Below, piece by piece: positions 51,340 to 60,509 of a stretch of DNA of 64,000 bases. The stretch is from Pedobacter glucosidilyticus DSM 23534 (lineage in GTDB: Bacteria; Bacteroidota; Bacteroidia; Sphingobacteriales; Sphingobacteriaceae): positions 1 to 64,000 of the forward strand of contig NZ_AULF01000003.1 in the NCBI RefSeq assembly GCF_000425145.1. Direction: 5' to 3'. The notes beneath the pieces were generated by a model. It was not told the DNA's origin, did no database searches, and worked only from the letters and a program-made list of their open reading frames with translations. Numbering within the stretch: position 1 is the first letter of the stretch; each line of letters starts with the position of its first letter. A program made the position numbers and the translations under genes.

Positions 51340-51369
51340 TTGTAATTTAAGTCAGGCTTTATATATTTG
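51340..51369 (+). promoter_or_regulatory. promoter of the histidine operon
   Basis: TTG (51340-51342), 19 bp spacer, TATATTTG (51362-51369). This fits the Bacteroidota -33/-7 consensus closely and places the start of transcription about 40 bp before the leader-peptide ATG. Confidence 0.7.
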
Positions 51370-51413
51370 CAGCATTCTAATATTTCTCTTCACACAGAAA
51401 TTATTAAAAAGAC

Positions 51414-51512
51414 AAAATGAAAAAGTTTTTAATCACTGTACATCATCACATTCATCACCACCTTGGTGGTGCGTTATAGTATGTTTTGTACGTCAAAACT
51501 TTTCATTTTAAA
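51414..51512 (+). promoter_or_regulatory. his attenuator structure
   Basis: AAAATGAAAAAGTTTT (51414-51429), which contains the leader start codon, is complementary to AAAACTTTTCATTTT (51495-51509). Between them CACCAC-CTT-GGTGGTG forms a second hairpin at the end of the His codon run. Ribosome stalling at the His codons would expose one pairing over another. The exact terminator and anti-terminator pairing is inferred. Confidence 0.65.
51417..51479 (+). CDS. hisL: his operon leader peptide
   Basis: A 20-residue ORF with the run HHHIHHH (six His codons) and the ending LGGAL, then TAG. It starts 130 bp before hisG with a matching promoter and foldable downstream sequence. This is the classic composition of a histidine attenuation leader peptide. 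Confidence 0.85.
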   Translation: MKKFLITVHHHIHHHLGGAL

Positions 51513-51546
51513 TAATCAATTAGTCTTTTAATAATAAATAATCATC

Positions 51547-52398
51547 TTGAAAACTTTAAAAATTGCTATCCAAAAGTCGGGCAGACTTAACGAAAAATCT
51601 GTAGAATTACTAAAAAACTGCGGCTTAAGCTTCGAAAATTATAAAAGCTCTTTAATATCATCGGTTTCAAATTTCCCTTTAGAAATTTTATTCTTAAGAG
51701 ACGATGATATTCCAGAATATGTGCAAGACGGCATTGCTGATATTGGTATTGTTGGCGAAAACGTTATTGCAGAAACCAAAGTAGAAGTTGCTTATTTACA
51801 GCGTTTAGGCTTTGGTAAATGTAAATTAAAACTGGCAGTTCCGGTTAATAGTACCCTAAGCAATATACAAGATTTAAACGATAAAGCTGTTGCAACTTCT
51901 TACCCAGTTATCTTAGAAAAATTCTTTAACGATAACAACATCAAGGCTGATATTAAGATGATTTCTGGTTCGGTAGAAATTGCACCAGGTTTAGGTCTTA
52001 GCGATGCTATTTTTGATATTGTTTCTACAGGCGGAACTTTAAAAAGTAATGGTTTAAAACCTTTTGCCGATGTTATGTCTTCAGAAGCCATTTTAATTGG
52101 TAGAAACGGCGAAGAAGAAAATCCGCTTATACAAGAACTTATACAAAGAATACAATCTGTTTTAAGAGCAAAAGAAACCAAATATGTGGTTTTAAATGTA
52201 GAAAAGAAAAACCTTGAAACCGTTATTTCGTTACTTCCAGGAGTAAAAAGTCCTTCTGTGGTATCTTTAGCCGAAGAAGGCTGGGTAGCCATACACACCG
52301 TTATTCCTGAGCAGGATTTTTGGGAGAAAATAAACTCTTTAAGAGCTGCTGGCGCACAAGGTATTGTGGTAATGCCTATTGAGAAGATAATACTTTAG
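51547..52398 (+). CDS. hisG: ATP phosphoribosyltransferase, long form
   Basis: A 283-residue HisG, first enzyme of histidine synthesis. The long form includes the C-terminal regulatory domain (about 210-283) that binds histidine. The IAIQKSGRLNEKS opening and the DAIFDIVSTGGTLKSNGL phosphoribosyl loop are clear. The start is TTG (51547); no better start exists nearby. Confidence 0.95.
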   Translation: MKTLKIAIQKSGRLNEKSVELLKNCGLSFENYKSSLISSVSNFPLEILFLRDDDIPEYVQDGIADIGIVGENVIAETKVEVAYLQRLGFGKCKLKLAVPVNSTLSNIQDLNDKAVATSYPVILEKFFNDNNIKADIKMISGSVEIAPGLGLSDAIFDIVSTGGTLKSNGLKPFADVMSSEAILIGRNGEEENPLIQELIQRIQSVLRAKETKYVVLNVEKKNLETVISLLPGVKSPSVVSLAEEGWVAIHTVIPEQDFWEKINSLRAAGAQGIVVMPIEKIIL

Positions 52399-52476
52399 AT
52401 GTGCGATTTGAGTATTGAGTATTGAGATAACAAATACGAGATATTAGACTTAGCAGTATAAATATTTGATTAAGAA

Positions 52477-53781
52477 ATGAAGGATACGATAATGAGGCAA
52501 TACAATTTTAAAGCTTTAAGCAAAGCGGATGTAAATCAACTTATTTTACGTAATACTGATAGTGGTAATGCGATTAGAGAAAGTGTACTAAACATTATTG
52601 AAGAAGTAAAAACTCATGGCGATGATGCTTTAAAAAACTTTGCTCAAAAATTTGATCAGGTAGATTTAAAGCAACTATACATCGGTAAAGAGGCATTAAA
52701 AAAACTGGCTAATGAAATTCCGCAACAGGTTAAAGATGCTATTACTATCGCTTATCAAAATATCAAGAAATTTCACGAAAGCCAAACGTCAAGCAAACAA
52801 GTTATAGAAACTAGTGTTGGTGTAAAATGCTGGAGAGAATCTAGAGCTATAGAACGTGTGGGATTATACATACCAGGCGGTTCTGCCGTTTTACCAAGTA
52901 CTTTTTTAATGTTGGGTGTTCCTGCAAAAATTGCTGGCTGTAAAGAAATTGTAGTATGCTCTCCGCCTCAAAAAAATGGTTCTGTTAATGGTTATATAGC
53001 CTTTGTAGCTCAACTACTCGGGATAGAAAAAATATATTTAGCTGGTGGCGCACAAGCTGTTGCTGCTATGGCTTATGGTACAGCAAGCATCCCTAAAGTG
53101 GATAAAATTTTTGGCCCAGGAAATCAGTTTGTAACCATGGCTAAAACCATTGTACAATCTACTACCAATACCGCTATTGATATGCCTGCCGGACCATCAG
53201 AAGTATTGGTAATTGCTGATGAAACGGCAAATCCGGTTTTTGTAGCTGCTGATTTATTAGCGCAAGCAGAACACGGACCAGATAGTCAGGCGGTTTTAGT
53301 AAGTACATCGGCTAGCTTGATTGAAAAATCTTTAGAAGAAGTTAATAAGCAATTAGCTGTTTTACCAAGAAAAGAAGTTGCTGCTAAAGCACTCACAAAC
53401 TCTTATACAGTTTTGGTTGATGATTTGGAAGAGGCAATGGATTTTAGTAATGAATACGCCCCAGAACATTTGATACTAGCAACTGATAACTGGCAACTGA
53501 TAACCGATAAAATCACGAATGCAGGTTCTGTTTTCTTGGGTAATCTTACTCCAGAAAGTGCAGGCGATTATGCTAGTGGTACCAACCATACTTTGCCTAC
53601 AAGCGCTTATGCTCGCTCTTATTCTGGTGTTTCTTTAGATTCTTTTGTTAAGAAAATTACGTTTCAGCACATCAGCGAAAGCGGCATAAAAAACTTAGGC
53701 CCTACAGTAGAAATTTTAGCAGAAATTGAAGGCTTGCATGCGCACAAAAATGCGGTAACTGTGAGATTAGAAAATATTTAA
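52477..53781 (+). CDS. hisD: histidinol dehydrogenase
   Basis: A 434-residue zinc enzyme for the last two oxidations. VGLYIPGGSAVLPSTFLMLG, GPGNQFVTMAK and AEHGPDSQAVLV (zinc and catalytic residues) are present. A second in-frame ATG at 52492 is possible; the longer start is used. Confidence 0.95.
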   Translation: MKDTIMRQYNFKALSKADVNQLILRNTDSGNAIRESVLNIIEEVKTHGDDALKNFAQKFDQVDLKQLYIGKEALKKLANEIPQQVKDAITIAYQNIKKFHESQTSSKQVIETSVGVKCWRESRAIERVGLYIPGGSAVLPSTFLMLGVPAKIAGCKEIVVCSPPQKNGSVNGYIAFVAQLLGIEKIYLAGGAQAVAAMAYGTASIPKVDKIFGPGNQFVTMAKTIVQSTTNTAIDMPAGPSEVLVIADETANPVFVAADLLAQAEHGPDSQAVLVSTSASLIEKSLEEVNKQLAVLPRKEVAAKALTNSYTVLVDDLEEAMDFSNEYAPEHLILATDNWQLITDKITNAGSVFLGNLTPESAGDYASGTNHTLPTSAYARSYSGVSLDSFVKKITFQHISESGIKNLGPTVEILAEIEGLHAHKNAVTVRLENI

Positions 53782-53852
53782 GAATGACAATTTTAGATTT
53801 ACGAATTGCTAATCTAAAATCATAAATCGTTCCTTGTAAATTAATTAAAATC

Positions 53853-54902
53853 ATGTTTGATATCAACAATATCATCAGAACCAATATCAAAAACCTTAAA
53901 CCATATTCTTCTGCAAGAGACGAGTTTAAGGGCGAGGCTTCTGTTTACTTAGATGCTAATGAGAATGCTTTTGGCTCTCCTTTAGCAACACCCTATAACC
54001 GTTATCCAGACCCTATGGCTTATGCTGTAAAAACTCGTTTAAGCGAAATAAAAGGTGTTCCTCCTAAAAATATATTTTTAGGAAATGGTAGTGATGAAGC
54101 TATTGATATCCTATTTAGAAGCTTTTGCAACCCAGGTGTAGATAATGTGATTATCGTTCCTCCTACTTATGGGATGTATGAAGTTTCTGCCAACATTAAC
54201 GATGTGGAGCTTAAAAGAGTTAACCTTACGGCAGATTATCAACTTAACCTAGAGGGAATAGCAGAGGTTATTGACAAAAATACCAAACTGATTTTCGTTT
54301 GCTCGCCCAATAACCCAACAGGAAACAGCATTCACAGAGAAGATATTGAAACCTTATTAGCCAATTTCAATGGCATTGTGGTGATAGATGAAGCCTATAT
54401 CAACTTCTCGCGTCAAAAATCCTTTATTCAAGAACTTACAGAATATGCTAATCTGGTAGTTTTACAAACCTTATCTAAAGCTTGGGGATTAGCTGCTTTA
54501 CGTGTTGGGATGGCCTTTGCTAGCGAAGAAATTATTGAGGTATTTAATAAAGTTAAGCCTCCTTACAACATCAATGAAGCATCGCAACAATTGGCTTTAG
54601 AAGCTTTACAAAATACCAATCAGGTTAACGATTGGATAAAAGAAACGCTTAAAGAAAGAGACCAATTGGTTATCAATCTTAAAAATTTAGACTTTGTATT
54701 AGATATTTATCCGTCTGATGCGAATTTCATTTTAGTAAAAACCACTGCTGCTGATGCTATTTATAATTTTTTAGTAGAAAATGGCATCATCATCAGAAAT
54801 AGAAATAAAGTTGAACTTTGCGAGGGTTGCTTAAGAATTACCATTGGTACACCACAAGAAAATCAAACATTAATAGAAACTTTAAAATCCTATAAAGGAT
54901 GA
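53853..54902 (+). CDS. hisC: histidinol-phosphate aminotransferase
   Basis: A 349-residue PLP aminotransferase. [19 protein letters not shown] and the PLP-lysine segment [16 protein letters not shown] mark HisC. Its stop overlaps the start of hisB by 4 bp. Confidence 0.95.
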   Translation: MFDINNIIRTNIKNLKPYSSARDEFKGEASVYLDANENAFGSPLATPYNRYPDPMAYAVKTRLSEIKGVPPKNIFLGNGSDEAIDILFRSFCNPGVDNVIIVPPTYGMYEVSANINDVELKRVNLTADYQLNLEGIAEVIDKNTKLIFVCSPNNPTGNSIHREDIETLLANFNGIVVIDEAYINFSRQKSFIQELTEYANLVVLQTLSKAWGLAALRVGMAFASEEIIEVFNKVKPPYNINEASQQLALEALQNTNQVNDWIKETLKERDQLVINLKNLDFVLDIYPSDANFILVKTTAADAIYNFLVENGIIIRNRNKVELCEGCLRITIGTPQENQTLIETLKSYKG

Positions 54903-56035
54903 AAAAAATACTTTTTTTAGACCGCGACGGAACTTTAATTCTGGAGCCAGCCGACGAACAGATAGATTCTTTTGAAAAATTAGTGTTCTATCCTGGGGCT
55001 ATCACTAACCTTGCTAAAATTGTAAAAGAATTAGATTATGATTTGGTGATGGTTACTAATCAAGATGGTTTAGGCACAGCATCACACCCTGAAGAAAATT
55101 TTTGGCCGGTACACAATTTCATTATCAAAACTTTAGAAAACGAGGGTATTTCTTTTTCTGAGGTTGTGATTGATAAAACTTTTGCTAAAGACAATGCTCC
55201 TACTCGTAAACCGGGTACTGCTTTGTTGCAGCATTATTTTAATGCAGAGGAATACAACCTAAAAGAATCTTTTGTAATTGGCGATAGGTTAAACGATGTT
55301 GTTTTAGCTAAAAACTTAGGGGCTAAAGCTATTTGGTTAAATAATAATCCGGATTTAGGAGCCTCAGAAGCTCAAAATAAAATTGATAATGCTCAAGAAA
55401 TTATTGCTTTAGAAACCAGCGACTGGAATAAGATTTACGAGTTCTTAAAAGTTGGCAAACGCGAAGTTTCTCATGTAAGAAAAACCAAAGAAACAGATAT
55501 CCAAATTAAATTGAATTTGGATGGTAAAGGTGATACCAACATCTCAACCGGATTACATTTCTTCGACCATATGCTTGACCAAATTGGTAGACATGGTGGT
55601 TTTGATTTAACTGTGATTACTAAAGGCGATTTACATATTGACGAGCACCACACCATTGAAGATACCGGAATTGCACTAGGCGAAGCCTTTTTAGAAGCTT
55701 TGGCAGATAAAAAAGGTATTGAAAGGTATGGCTTTTGCTTACCTATGGATGATTGTTTAGCACAAGTAGCCATAGATTTTGGTGGTAGAAACTGGATTGT
55801 TTGGGATGCTGATTTTAAAAGAGAAAAAGTTGGCGATATGCCTACAGAAATGTTCTTCCACTTCTTTAAATCATTCTCTGATGCTTCAAAATCAAATTTA
55901 AATATCAAAGCCGAAGGTGATAATGAGCATCATAAAATTGAAGCTATTTTTAAAGCCTTCGCAAAAGCTATTAAAATGGCCATTAAAAGAGATGTAAATA
56001 ACATGCGTTTGCCAAGTACAAAGGGCTTATTATAA
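54899..56035 (+). CDS. hisB: bifunctional histidinol-phosphatase / imidazoleglycerol-phosphate dehydratase
   Basis: A 378-residue fusion. Residues about 1-165 are the HAD phosphatase (LDRDGTLI with the nucleophile Asp, VTNQDGLGT). Residues about 188-378 are IGP dehydratase with the His/Glu metal motifs ([33 protein letters not shown]). The bifunctional form is common in Bacteroidota. A minisatellite follows directly. Confidence 0.96.
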   Translation: MKKILFLDRDGTLILEPADEQIDSFEKLVFYPGAITNLAKIVKELDYDLVMVTNQDGLGTASHPEENFWPVHNFIIKTLENEGISFSEVVIDKTFAKDNAPTRKPGTALLQHYFNAEEYNLKESFVIGDRLNDVVLAKNLGAKAIWLNNNPDLGASEAQNKIDNAQEIIALETSDWNKIYEFLKVGKREVSHVRKTKETDIQIKLNLDGKGDTNISTGLHFFDHMLDQIGRHGGFDLTVITKGDLHIDEHHTIEDTGIALGEAFLEALADKKGIERYGFCLPMDDCLAQVAIDFGGRNWIVWDADFKREKVGDMPTEMFFHFFKSFSDASKSNLNIKAEGDNEHHKIEAIFKAFAKAIKMAIKRDVNNMRLPSTKGLL

Positions 56036-56039
56036 TTAG

Positions 56040-56188
56040 ATTAAAGAATAAAGAGTAAAGAATAAAGAGTATAGAATTGGATTAAAGAATAAGGAGCAAA
56101 GAACAAAGAGTAAAGAATTGAATTAAAGAATAAAGAGCAAAGAACAAAGAGTAAAGAATTGAATTAAAGAATAAAGAGCAAAGAATGA
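56040..56188. repeat. 41-bp minisatellite between hisB and hisH
   Basis: Units at 56040-56080, 56081-56121, 56122-56162 and a partial at 56163-56188 have the form ATTAAAGAATAAAGAGCAAA plus GAACAAAGAGTAAAGAATTG. The strand is almost pure purine plus T. Copies 2 and 3 differ by one base. Confidence 0.9.
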
Positions 56189-56276
56189 GGACAGGCATTA
56201 GTCTTACTCCTTGTTCCTTAATCCTTTCTCCATGTTCCTTAGTCCTTAATCCTTTCTCCTTATTCCTTCATCCTTC
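56189..56276. repeat. pyrimidine-rich inverted counterpart of the minisatellite
   Basis: Read on the minus strand this gives AAGGAATAAGGAGAAAGGAT and AAGGAACAAGGAGTAAG-type units related to the 56040 repeats. The two blocks together can form a long imperfect hairpin of about 240 bp just before hisH. Confidence 0.7.
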
Positions 56277-56295
56277 AACATCAAATAATCAAACC

Positions 56296-56886
56296 ATGAT
56301 TGGAATAGTTAATTACGGTGCCGGAAACATATTTTCTCTAACCTCTGCTTTAGAAAGGTTAAACATCCAATACGGAATGATTAACCAAGAAAGTGATTTC
56401 GATTTATACGAAAAAATTATCATTCCTGGAGTTGGCCATGCCGGTGCTGCTATGCAAAAACTTACCGAATCTGGTTTGGTTCCTGCAATAAAAGCCCTAA
56501 AAAAACCAGTTTTAGGTATTTGTGTAGGGATGCAATTAATAACCTCTTATTCCGAAGAAGGAGATTCTAATTTATTAGATATAATTCCTTTAAAAACACT
56601 CAGGTTTAAGGAAGAAATATCGCACAAAGTCCCACACATGGGCTGGAACCAAATTTATCCAGAAAATGACAGTCCTATTTTCTCTAAAATTGCCCCAGGA
56701 ACCTACTTTTATTTTGTTCACTCTTATTTTATAGAATTTAATCCTAAATTTACCGCTGCTACCTGCAATTACGGAATTAAATTTTCTGCGGGTATTCAAA
56801 AAGATAACTTTTATGCAGTACAGTTTCATCCAGAAAAATCTGGAGAAGCTGGCGAACAACTGCTTAAAAATTTTGCTAACTTATAA
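56296..56886 (+). CDS. hisH: imidazole glycerol phosphate synthase, glutaminase subunit
   Basis: A 196-residue class I glutamine amidotransferase. Nucleophile Cys in GICVGMQ, His and Glu in QFHPEKSGE. The frame is open upstream to 56185, but that part is translated repeat; ATG at 56296 (MIGIVNYGAGN) is the family start. Confidence 0.95.
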   Translation: MIGIVNYGAGNIFSLTSALERLNIQYGMINQESDFDLYEKIIIPGVGHAGAAMQKLTESGLVPAIKALKKPVLGICVGMQLITSYSEEGDSNLLDIIPLKTLRFKEEISHKVPHMGWNQIYPENDSPIFSKIAPGTYFYFVHSYFIEFNPKFTAATCNYGIKFSAGIQKDNFYAVQFHPEKSGEAGEQLLKNFANL

Positions 56887-56895
56887 TTTCAAGAG

Positions 56896-57645
56896 ATGTA
56901 TATCATTCCTGCAGTAGATGTTTTAAATCAGAAAGTAGTTAGACTTCGCGAAGGCGATTATAACCAGGTAACTCAGTATGAAGTATCCTTAGAAGAACAA
57001 ATAGAAACATACCAATCTAACGGTACCGAGTTTGTTCATATCATAGATTTAAATGGTGCAAAAGGCGATTTCTCTAATCAGCAATACCTCTTTGATATCA
57101 TCAAAAAAACCGATATGAAGGTACAATACGGCGGTGGTGTTAGAAGTATCGATAAGGTAAAAGAATTAATAGACTCTGGTATTCATCGTGTTATTGTAGG
57201 TACACAAGCCATTACCAACCCAACTTTTTTAGAAGAATTAAGCAAAGAAGTTTGTAATAAAACCAAATGTTCTGATCAAGTGGTGGTTGCTATAGATGTA
57301 TTGGATGAAGTTATTAAATACTCTGGTTGGATGGAAAGCTCGCCTATTAAACTAATGGATTATGTGGACAGATGCTTACAACTAGGTTTCTTTAGATTTT
57401 TATGTACCGATATTAATAAAGACGGAAAACTAGGTGGCGCCGGAGTAGATTTATACAAAAAACTATTAGCCCACTCTCCCTTCATTAAATTAATTGCTTC
57501 TGGCGGTATTAGCTCTATGGCTGATATTGAAGAATTAAATGAATTTAAGATTGAGTCTTGCGTTGTAGGTAAAGCTATTTATGAAGGAAGAATTTCTATA
57601 GAAGAAATTAAAAACTGGAATTTACAAATGCTTACTTCGCTTTAA
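56896..57645 (+). CDS. hisA: ProFAR isomerase
   Basis: A 249-residue beta/alpha barrel. IPAVDVLNQKVVRL, VQYGGGVRS and CTDINKDGKLGG carry the two phosphate-binding sites and catalytic Asp residues. Nine bp after hisH. Confidence 0.95.
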   Translation: MYIIPAVDVLNQKVVRLREGDYNQVTQYEVSLEEQIETYQSNGTEFVHIIDLNGAKGDFSNQQYLFDIIKKTDMKVQYGGGVRSIDKVKELIDSGIHRVIVGTQAITNPTFLEELSKEVCNKTKCSDQVVVAIDVLDEVIKYSGWMESSPIKLMDYVDRCLQLGFFRFLCTDINKDGKLGGAGVDLYKKLLAHSPFIKLIASGGISSMADIEELNEFKIESCVVGKAIYEGRISIEEIKNWNLQMLTSL

Positions 57646-57657
57646 GCCTAAAATATA

Positions 57658-58413
57658 GTGTTAAGTAAAAGAATTATTCCTTGTTTAGACGTTAAAGACG
57701 GAAGAACAGTTAAAGGTGTAAATTTTGTTGATTTAAGAGATGCCGGAGACCCTGTAGAATTGGCTTGGCAATACTCTCAACAAGGTGCAGATGAGTTGGT
57801 TTTCTTAGATATAGCCGCTACTCACGAAAAGCGAAAAACCACTTTAGATATGGTTAAAGCGGTTGCCCGTCAGGTTAATATTCCCTTTACCATTGGCGGT
57901 GGTATTAGCGAGTTAAAAGATGCTGAAGCACTTTTAAATGCTGGTGCCGATAAAATATCTATCAATTCTGCCGCTGTAAGAAGACCAGAATTAATTAATG
58001 AATTAGCCAATGCTTTCGGTGTACAATTTGTGGTTTTAGCTGTTGATACTAAGCATTTACCTCAGGGAGATTTTGTTCATTTAAATGGAGGTAGAATTCC
58101 TACAGAAATACAAACACAACACTGGATAAAGGAAGCAGAAAGTAGAGGGGCTGGCGAAATATTATTAACATCAATGGATAAAGATGGCACAAAATCTGGC
58201 TTTGATAATATCCTCCTAAAAGAAATTAATGATATGGTTACCATACCTGTTATAGCTTCTGGTGGTGCCGGTAATGAACAAGATTTTATAGATGTTTTTC
58301 AAAAATCTGATGTTGATGCCGCTTTAGCTGCTTCTGTTTTTCATTACGGCGAGATATTAATTCCAAAATTGAAGGCTTTATTAAAACAAAATAACATAGC
58401 GGTAAGGATATAA
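57658..58413 (+). CDS. hisF: imidazole glycerol phosphate synthase, cyclase subunit
   Basis: A 251-residue barrel partner of His[29 protein letters not shown] and [13 protein letters not shown] are diagnostic. The start is GTG (57658), 12 bp after hisA. Confidence 0.96.
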   Translation: MLSKRIIPCLDVKDGRTVKGVNFVDLRDAGDPVELAWQYSQQGADELVFLDIAATHEKRKTTLDMVKAVARQVNIPFTIGGGISELKDAEALLNAGADKISINSAAVRRPELINELANAFGVQFVVLAVDTKHLPQGDFVHLNGGRIPTEIQTQHWIKEAESRGAGEILLTSMDKDGTKSGFDNILLKEINDMVTIPVIASGGAGNEQDFIDVFQKSDVDAALAASVFHYGEILIPKLKALLKQNNIAVRI

Positions 58414-58439
58414 AAACTAATTTTTAGTAATTTTAAGTT

Positions 58440-58679
58440 ATGGAATCCATCACAATAGAAATATTAAATCCAAAAGTTAAAAAGCTATTACAAAATTTAG
58501 CAGACTTGAATTTGATTGCTATTTCTCAAAACGAAGGGGCTTCTGTAGACCATAAACAATGGGATTTGCTAACAAATGAGCAACAAGAGAGTGTTTTTAA
58601 TGCTATGGAATCCGTAAAATCAGGTAAAGGGAAACCGCATGATGAGGTGATGGATAAATTAAAAAAAATCTATAAATGA
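58440..58679 (+). CDS. antitoxin-like small protein
   Basis: A 79-residue charged protein. The N-terminal IEILNPKVKKLLQNLADLN and C-terminal helix (SGKGKPHDEVMDKLKKIYK) resemble small antitoxins that accompany RelE/ParE toxins. Its stop overlaps the start of the broken toxin frame (ATGA), so the two are a TA pair. It lies inside the his operon, 26 bp after hisF. Confidence 0.65.
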   Translation: MESITIEILNPKVKKLLQNLADLNLIAISQNEGASVDHKQWDLLTNEQQESVFNAMESVKSGKGKPHDEVMDKLKKIYK

Positions 58680-58975
58680 TTAATGAGATAGTTTGGTCTC
58701 CTGAATCTGAAAATGATTTATCCATTATCCTAGAATACCTTGTATCAAAATAGAATATTAAAGTTGCTACCCTTTTTTTAAATGAAATTGAGCATCAAAT
58801 AAAACTTATAGACAATAACCCTAAATTGTATCCTATCATTTATGAAGAACAGCAATTTAGACGATGTGTTATTACAAAACATAATAGTTTGATTTACATT
58901 CATGAAAACAAACAGATTATTATCTTAAGAATTTTTGACACGAGACAAAATCTAAAAAAATTAAAATTTCAATAG
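58676..58975 (+). pseudogene. RelE/ParE-type toxin with internal stop codon
   Basis: The frame reads MINEIVWSPESENDLSIILE, YLVSK, then TAG (58751-58753), then NIKVATLFLNEIEHQIKLID...YPIIYEEQQFRRCVITKHNSLIY...LRIFDTRQN and a natural TAG at 58973. Length (99 codons) and motifs fit a ParE/RelE toxin; the stop stands where relatives often have Trp (TGG to TAG). The toxin is therefore inactivated while its antitoxin remains intact. It ends 2 bp before hisIE. Confidence 0.85.
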
Positions 58976-58977
58976 TA

Positions 58978-59565
58978 GTGAAAATAGATTTCCAAAAAAG
59001 CGATGGCTTAGTGCCAGTAATTATTCAGGATGAGCAAACATTAGAAGTTTTAATGTTAGGCTACATGAATGAAGAAGCTTATTTAAAAACAGAGCAAGAA
59101 GGAAAAGTTACTTTCTTTTCTCGTTCAAAAAATAGGTTATGGACAAAAGGTGAAGAAAGCGGAAATTTTCTTTTTGTTAAATCTATCAGTATAGATTGTG
59201 ATAAAGATACCATTTTAATAAAAGCTAACCCTGTTGGCCCAACCTGCCATACAGGTTCTAGAAGTTGTTTTTTTACTGATTATAATCAAAATTTTATCTT
59301 TAAACTAGAAGCTATCATTAAAGATAGATATGATAATCCTAGTCAAGAATCATACGTTAATAAACTACGTCAAAAAGGTTTAAATAAAATTGCTCAAAAA
59401 GTTGGTGAAGAAGGTGTAGAAACTGTTATTGCTGCTTTAGCAGAAACAGACACCGATTTTATAAATGAATCTTCTGATTTAGTTTTCCACCTTTTGGTTC
59501 TTTTAAAAGAAAAAGGCTTTACCTTAGAAGATATTGCTAAGAATCTGGAAGCTAGACATAAATAA
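58978..59565 (+). CDS. hisI: bifunctional phosphoribosyl-AMP cyclohydrolase / phosphoribosyl-ATP pyrophosphatase
   Basis: A 195-residue HisIE fusion. The N-terminal HisI half (VLMLGYMNEEAY, FFSRSKNRLWTKGE, CDKDT, PTCHTG) holds the zinc and catalytic residues. The C-terminal HisE half begins near residue 108 (KIAQKVGEEGVETVIAAL). The start is GTG (58978). It is the last his gene and is separated from hisF by the TA remnant. Confidence 0.95.
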   Translation: MKIDFQKSDGLVPVIIQDEQTLEVLMLGYMNEEAYLKTEQEGKVTFFSRSKNRLWTKGEESGNFLFVKSISIDCDKDTILIKANPVGPTCHTGSRSCFFTDYNQNFIFKLEAIIKDRYDNPSQESYVNKLRQKGLNKIAQKVGEEGVETVIAALAETDTDFINESSDLVFHLLVLLKEKGFTLEDIAKNLEARHK

Positions 59566-59610
59566 ATGTGAGACATTAAATTTGAAATACTAGATTTTAG
59601 TTTTTAATTG

Positions 59611-60507
59611 ATGAGAGTAGATACTTTAGAAGGTCATAATAACCCAGTTTATGCCGTTATCAGTCATCCAGAACTTTCATTAGCCTATACGGCTGGTAAT
59701 GATAAAGGAATTGTTGAGTGGGATTTAGTTAACCAAAAGCATCTTCGTATTTTCAATCAAGTTAAAAGCACTATTTATGCTTTAGAAATTGTTATTCCTC
59801 AGCAGCTATTAATTGCTGGTTGTAATGATGGGACACTTTTATTTTTTGACTTAACAAGCACCAAACTTTTAAAAGCAATTCCTTTAGCATCTGCTATTTT
59901 CCATATCAAATATCATCCTGTTAAAGAAGAACTCATTATTTCTACAGATAATGGCAGTATTTTTATCATCTCTCTTACAGATAAAAGCATCATTCATCAG
60001 TTTAAATCAGGAAATGAAAAAGTAAGATCTTTTGATTTTAGCGATGTTTTAAATTATCTGGTAACAGCTTCTAATGATCATATAGTAAGGGTTTATAACC
60101 TTCAGGATTATACTTTTATACATGAGTTTGAGGCGCATAGCATGGGGGTTGGCGCAGTAAAATTCTCTCCAGACCATCGCTTTTTGCTAACAGGTTCTAG
60201 AGATGCTCATTTAAGAAGCTGGTACACTCAGAATTGGGCTTGCGAACATAATTTTCCGGCTCATTTATTTGCTATATATAAAATTGCTTACCATCCTACC
60301 CTACCTTATTTTATAACTTGTAGCAGAGATAAATCCATAAAGATTTGGAGAGCCGAAGACTTAAGTTTATTTAAAAATTTAAGTATTGATAAAGGATTGC
60401 CTGGCCACCGTCTTTCTGTAAACGATATTTGCTGGTCTGCAGATGGGAAGTCTATCATTTCTGTAAGTGATGATAAACAAGTAAAAGTTTGGGATTTTAC
60501 AGCTTAA
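59611..60507 (+). CDS. WD40 repeat protein
   Basis: A 298-residue protein with seven WD40 repeats forming a propeller (LEGHNNPVYAVISHPE, KVWDFTA at the end; SRDKSIKIWRAED). No signal peptide, so it is cytoplasmic. It is probably a protein-interaction scaffold; partners are unknown. ATG at 59611 is used (a TTG precedes it). It follows hisIE by 45 bp and may share its transcript. Confidence 0.88.
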   Translation: MRVDTLEGHNNPVYAVISHPELSLAYTAGNDKGIVEWDLVNQKHLRIFNQVKSTIYALEIVIPQQLLIAGCNDGTLLFFDLTSTKLLKAIPLASAIFHIKYHPVKEELIISTDNGSIFIISLTDKSIIHQFKSGNEKVRSFDFSDVLNYLVTASNDHIVRVYNLQDYTFIHEFEAHSMGVGAVKFSPDHRFLLTGSRDAHLRSWYTQNWACEHNFPAHLFAIYKIAYHPTLPYFITCSRDKSIKIWRAEDLSLFKNLSIDKGLPGHRLSVNDICWSADGKSIISVSDDKQVKVWDFTA

Positions 60508-60509
60508 AT

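Noticed and set aside
55471-55908. 145-residue minus-strand frame in hisB
   Set aside because: It is the antisense of the conserved dehydratase domain.
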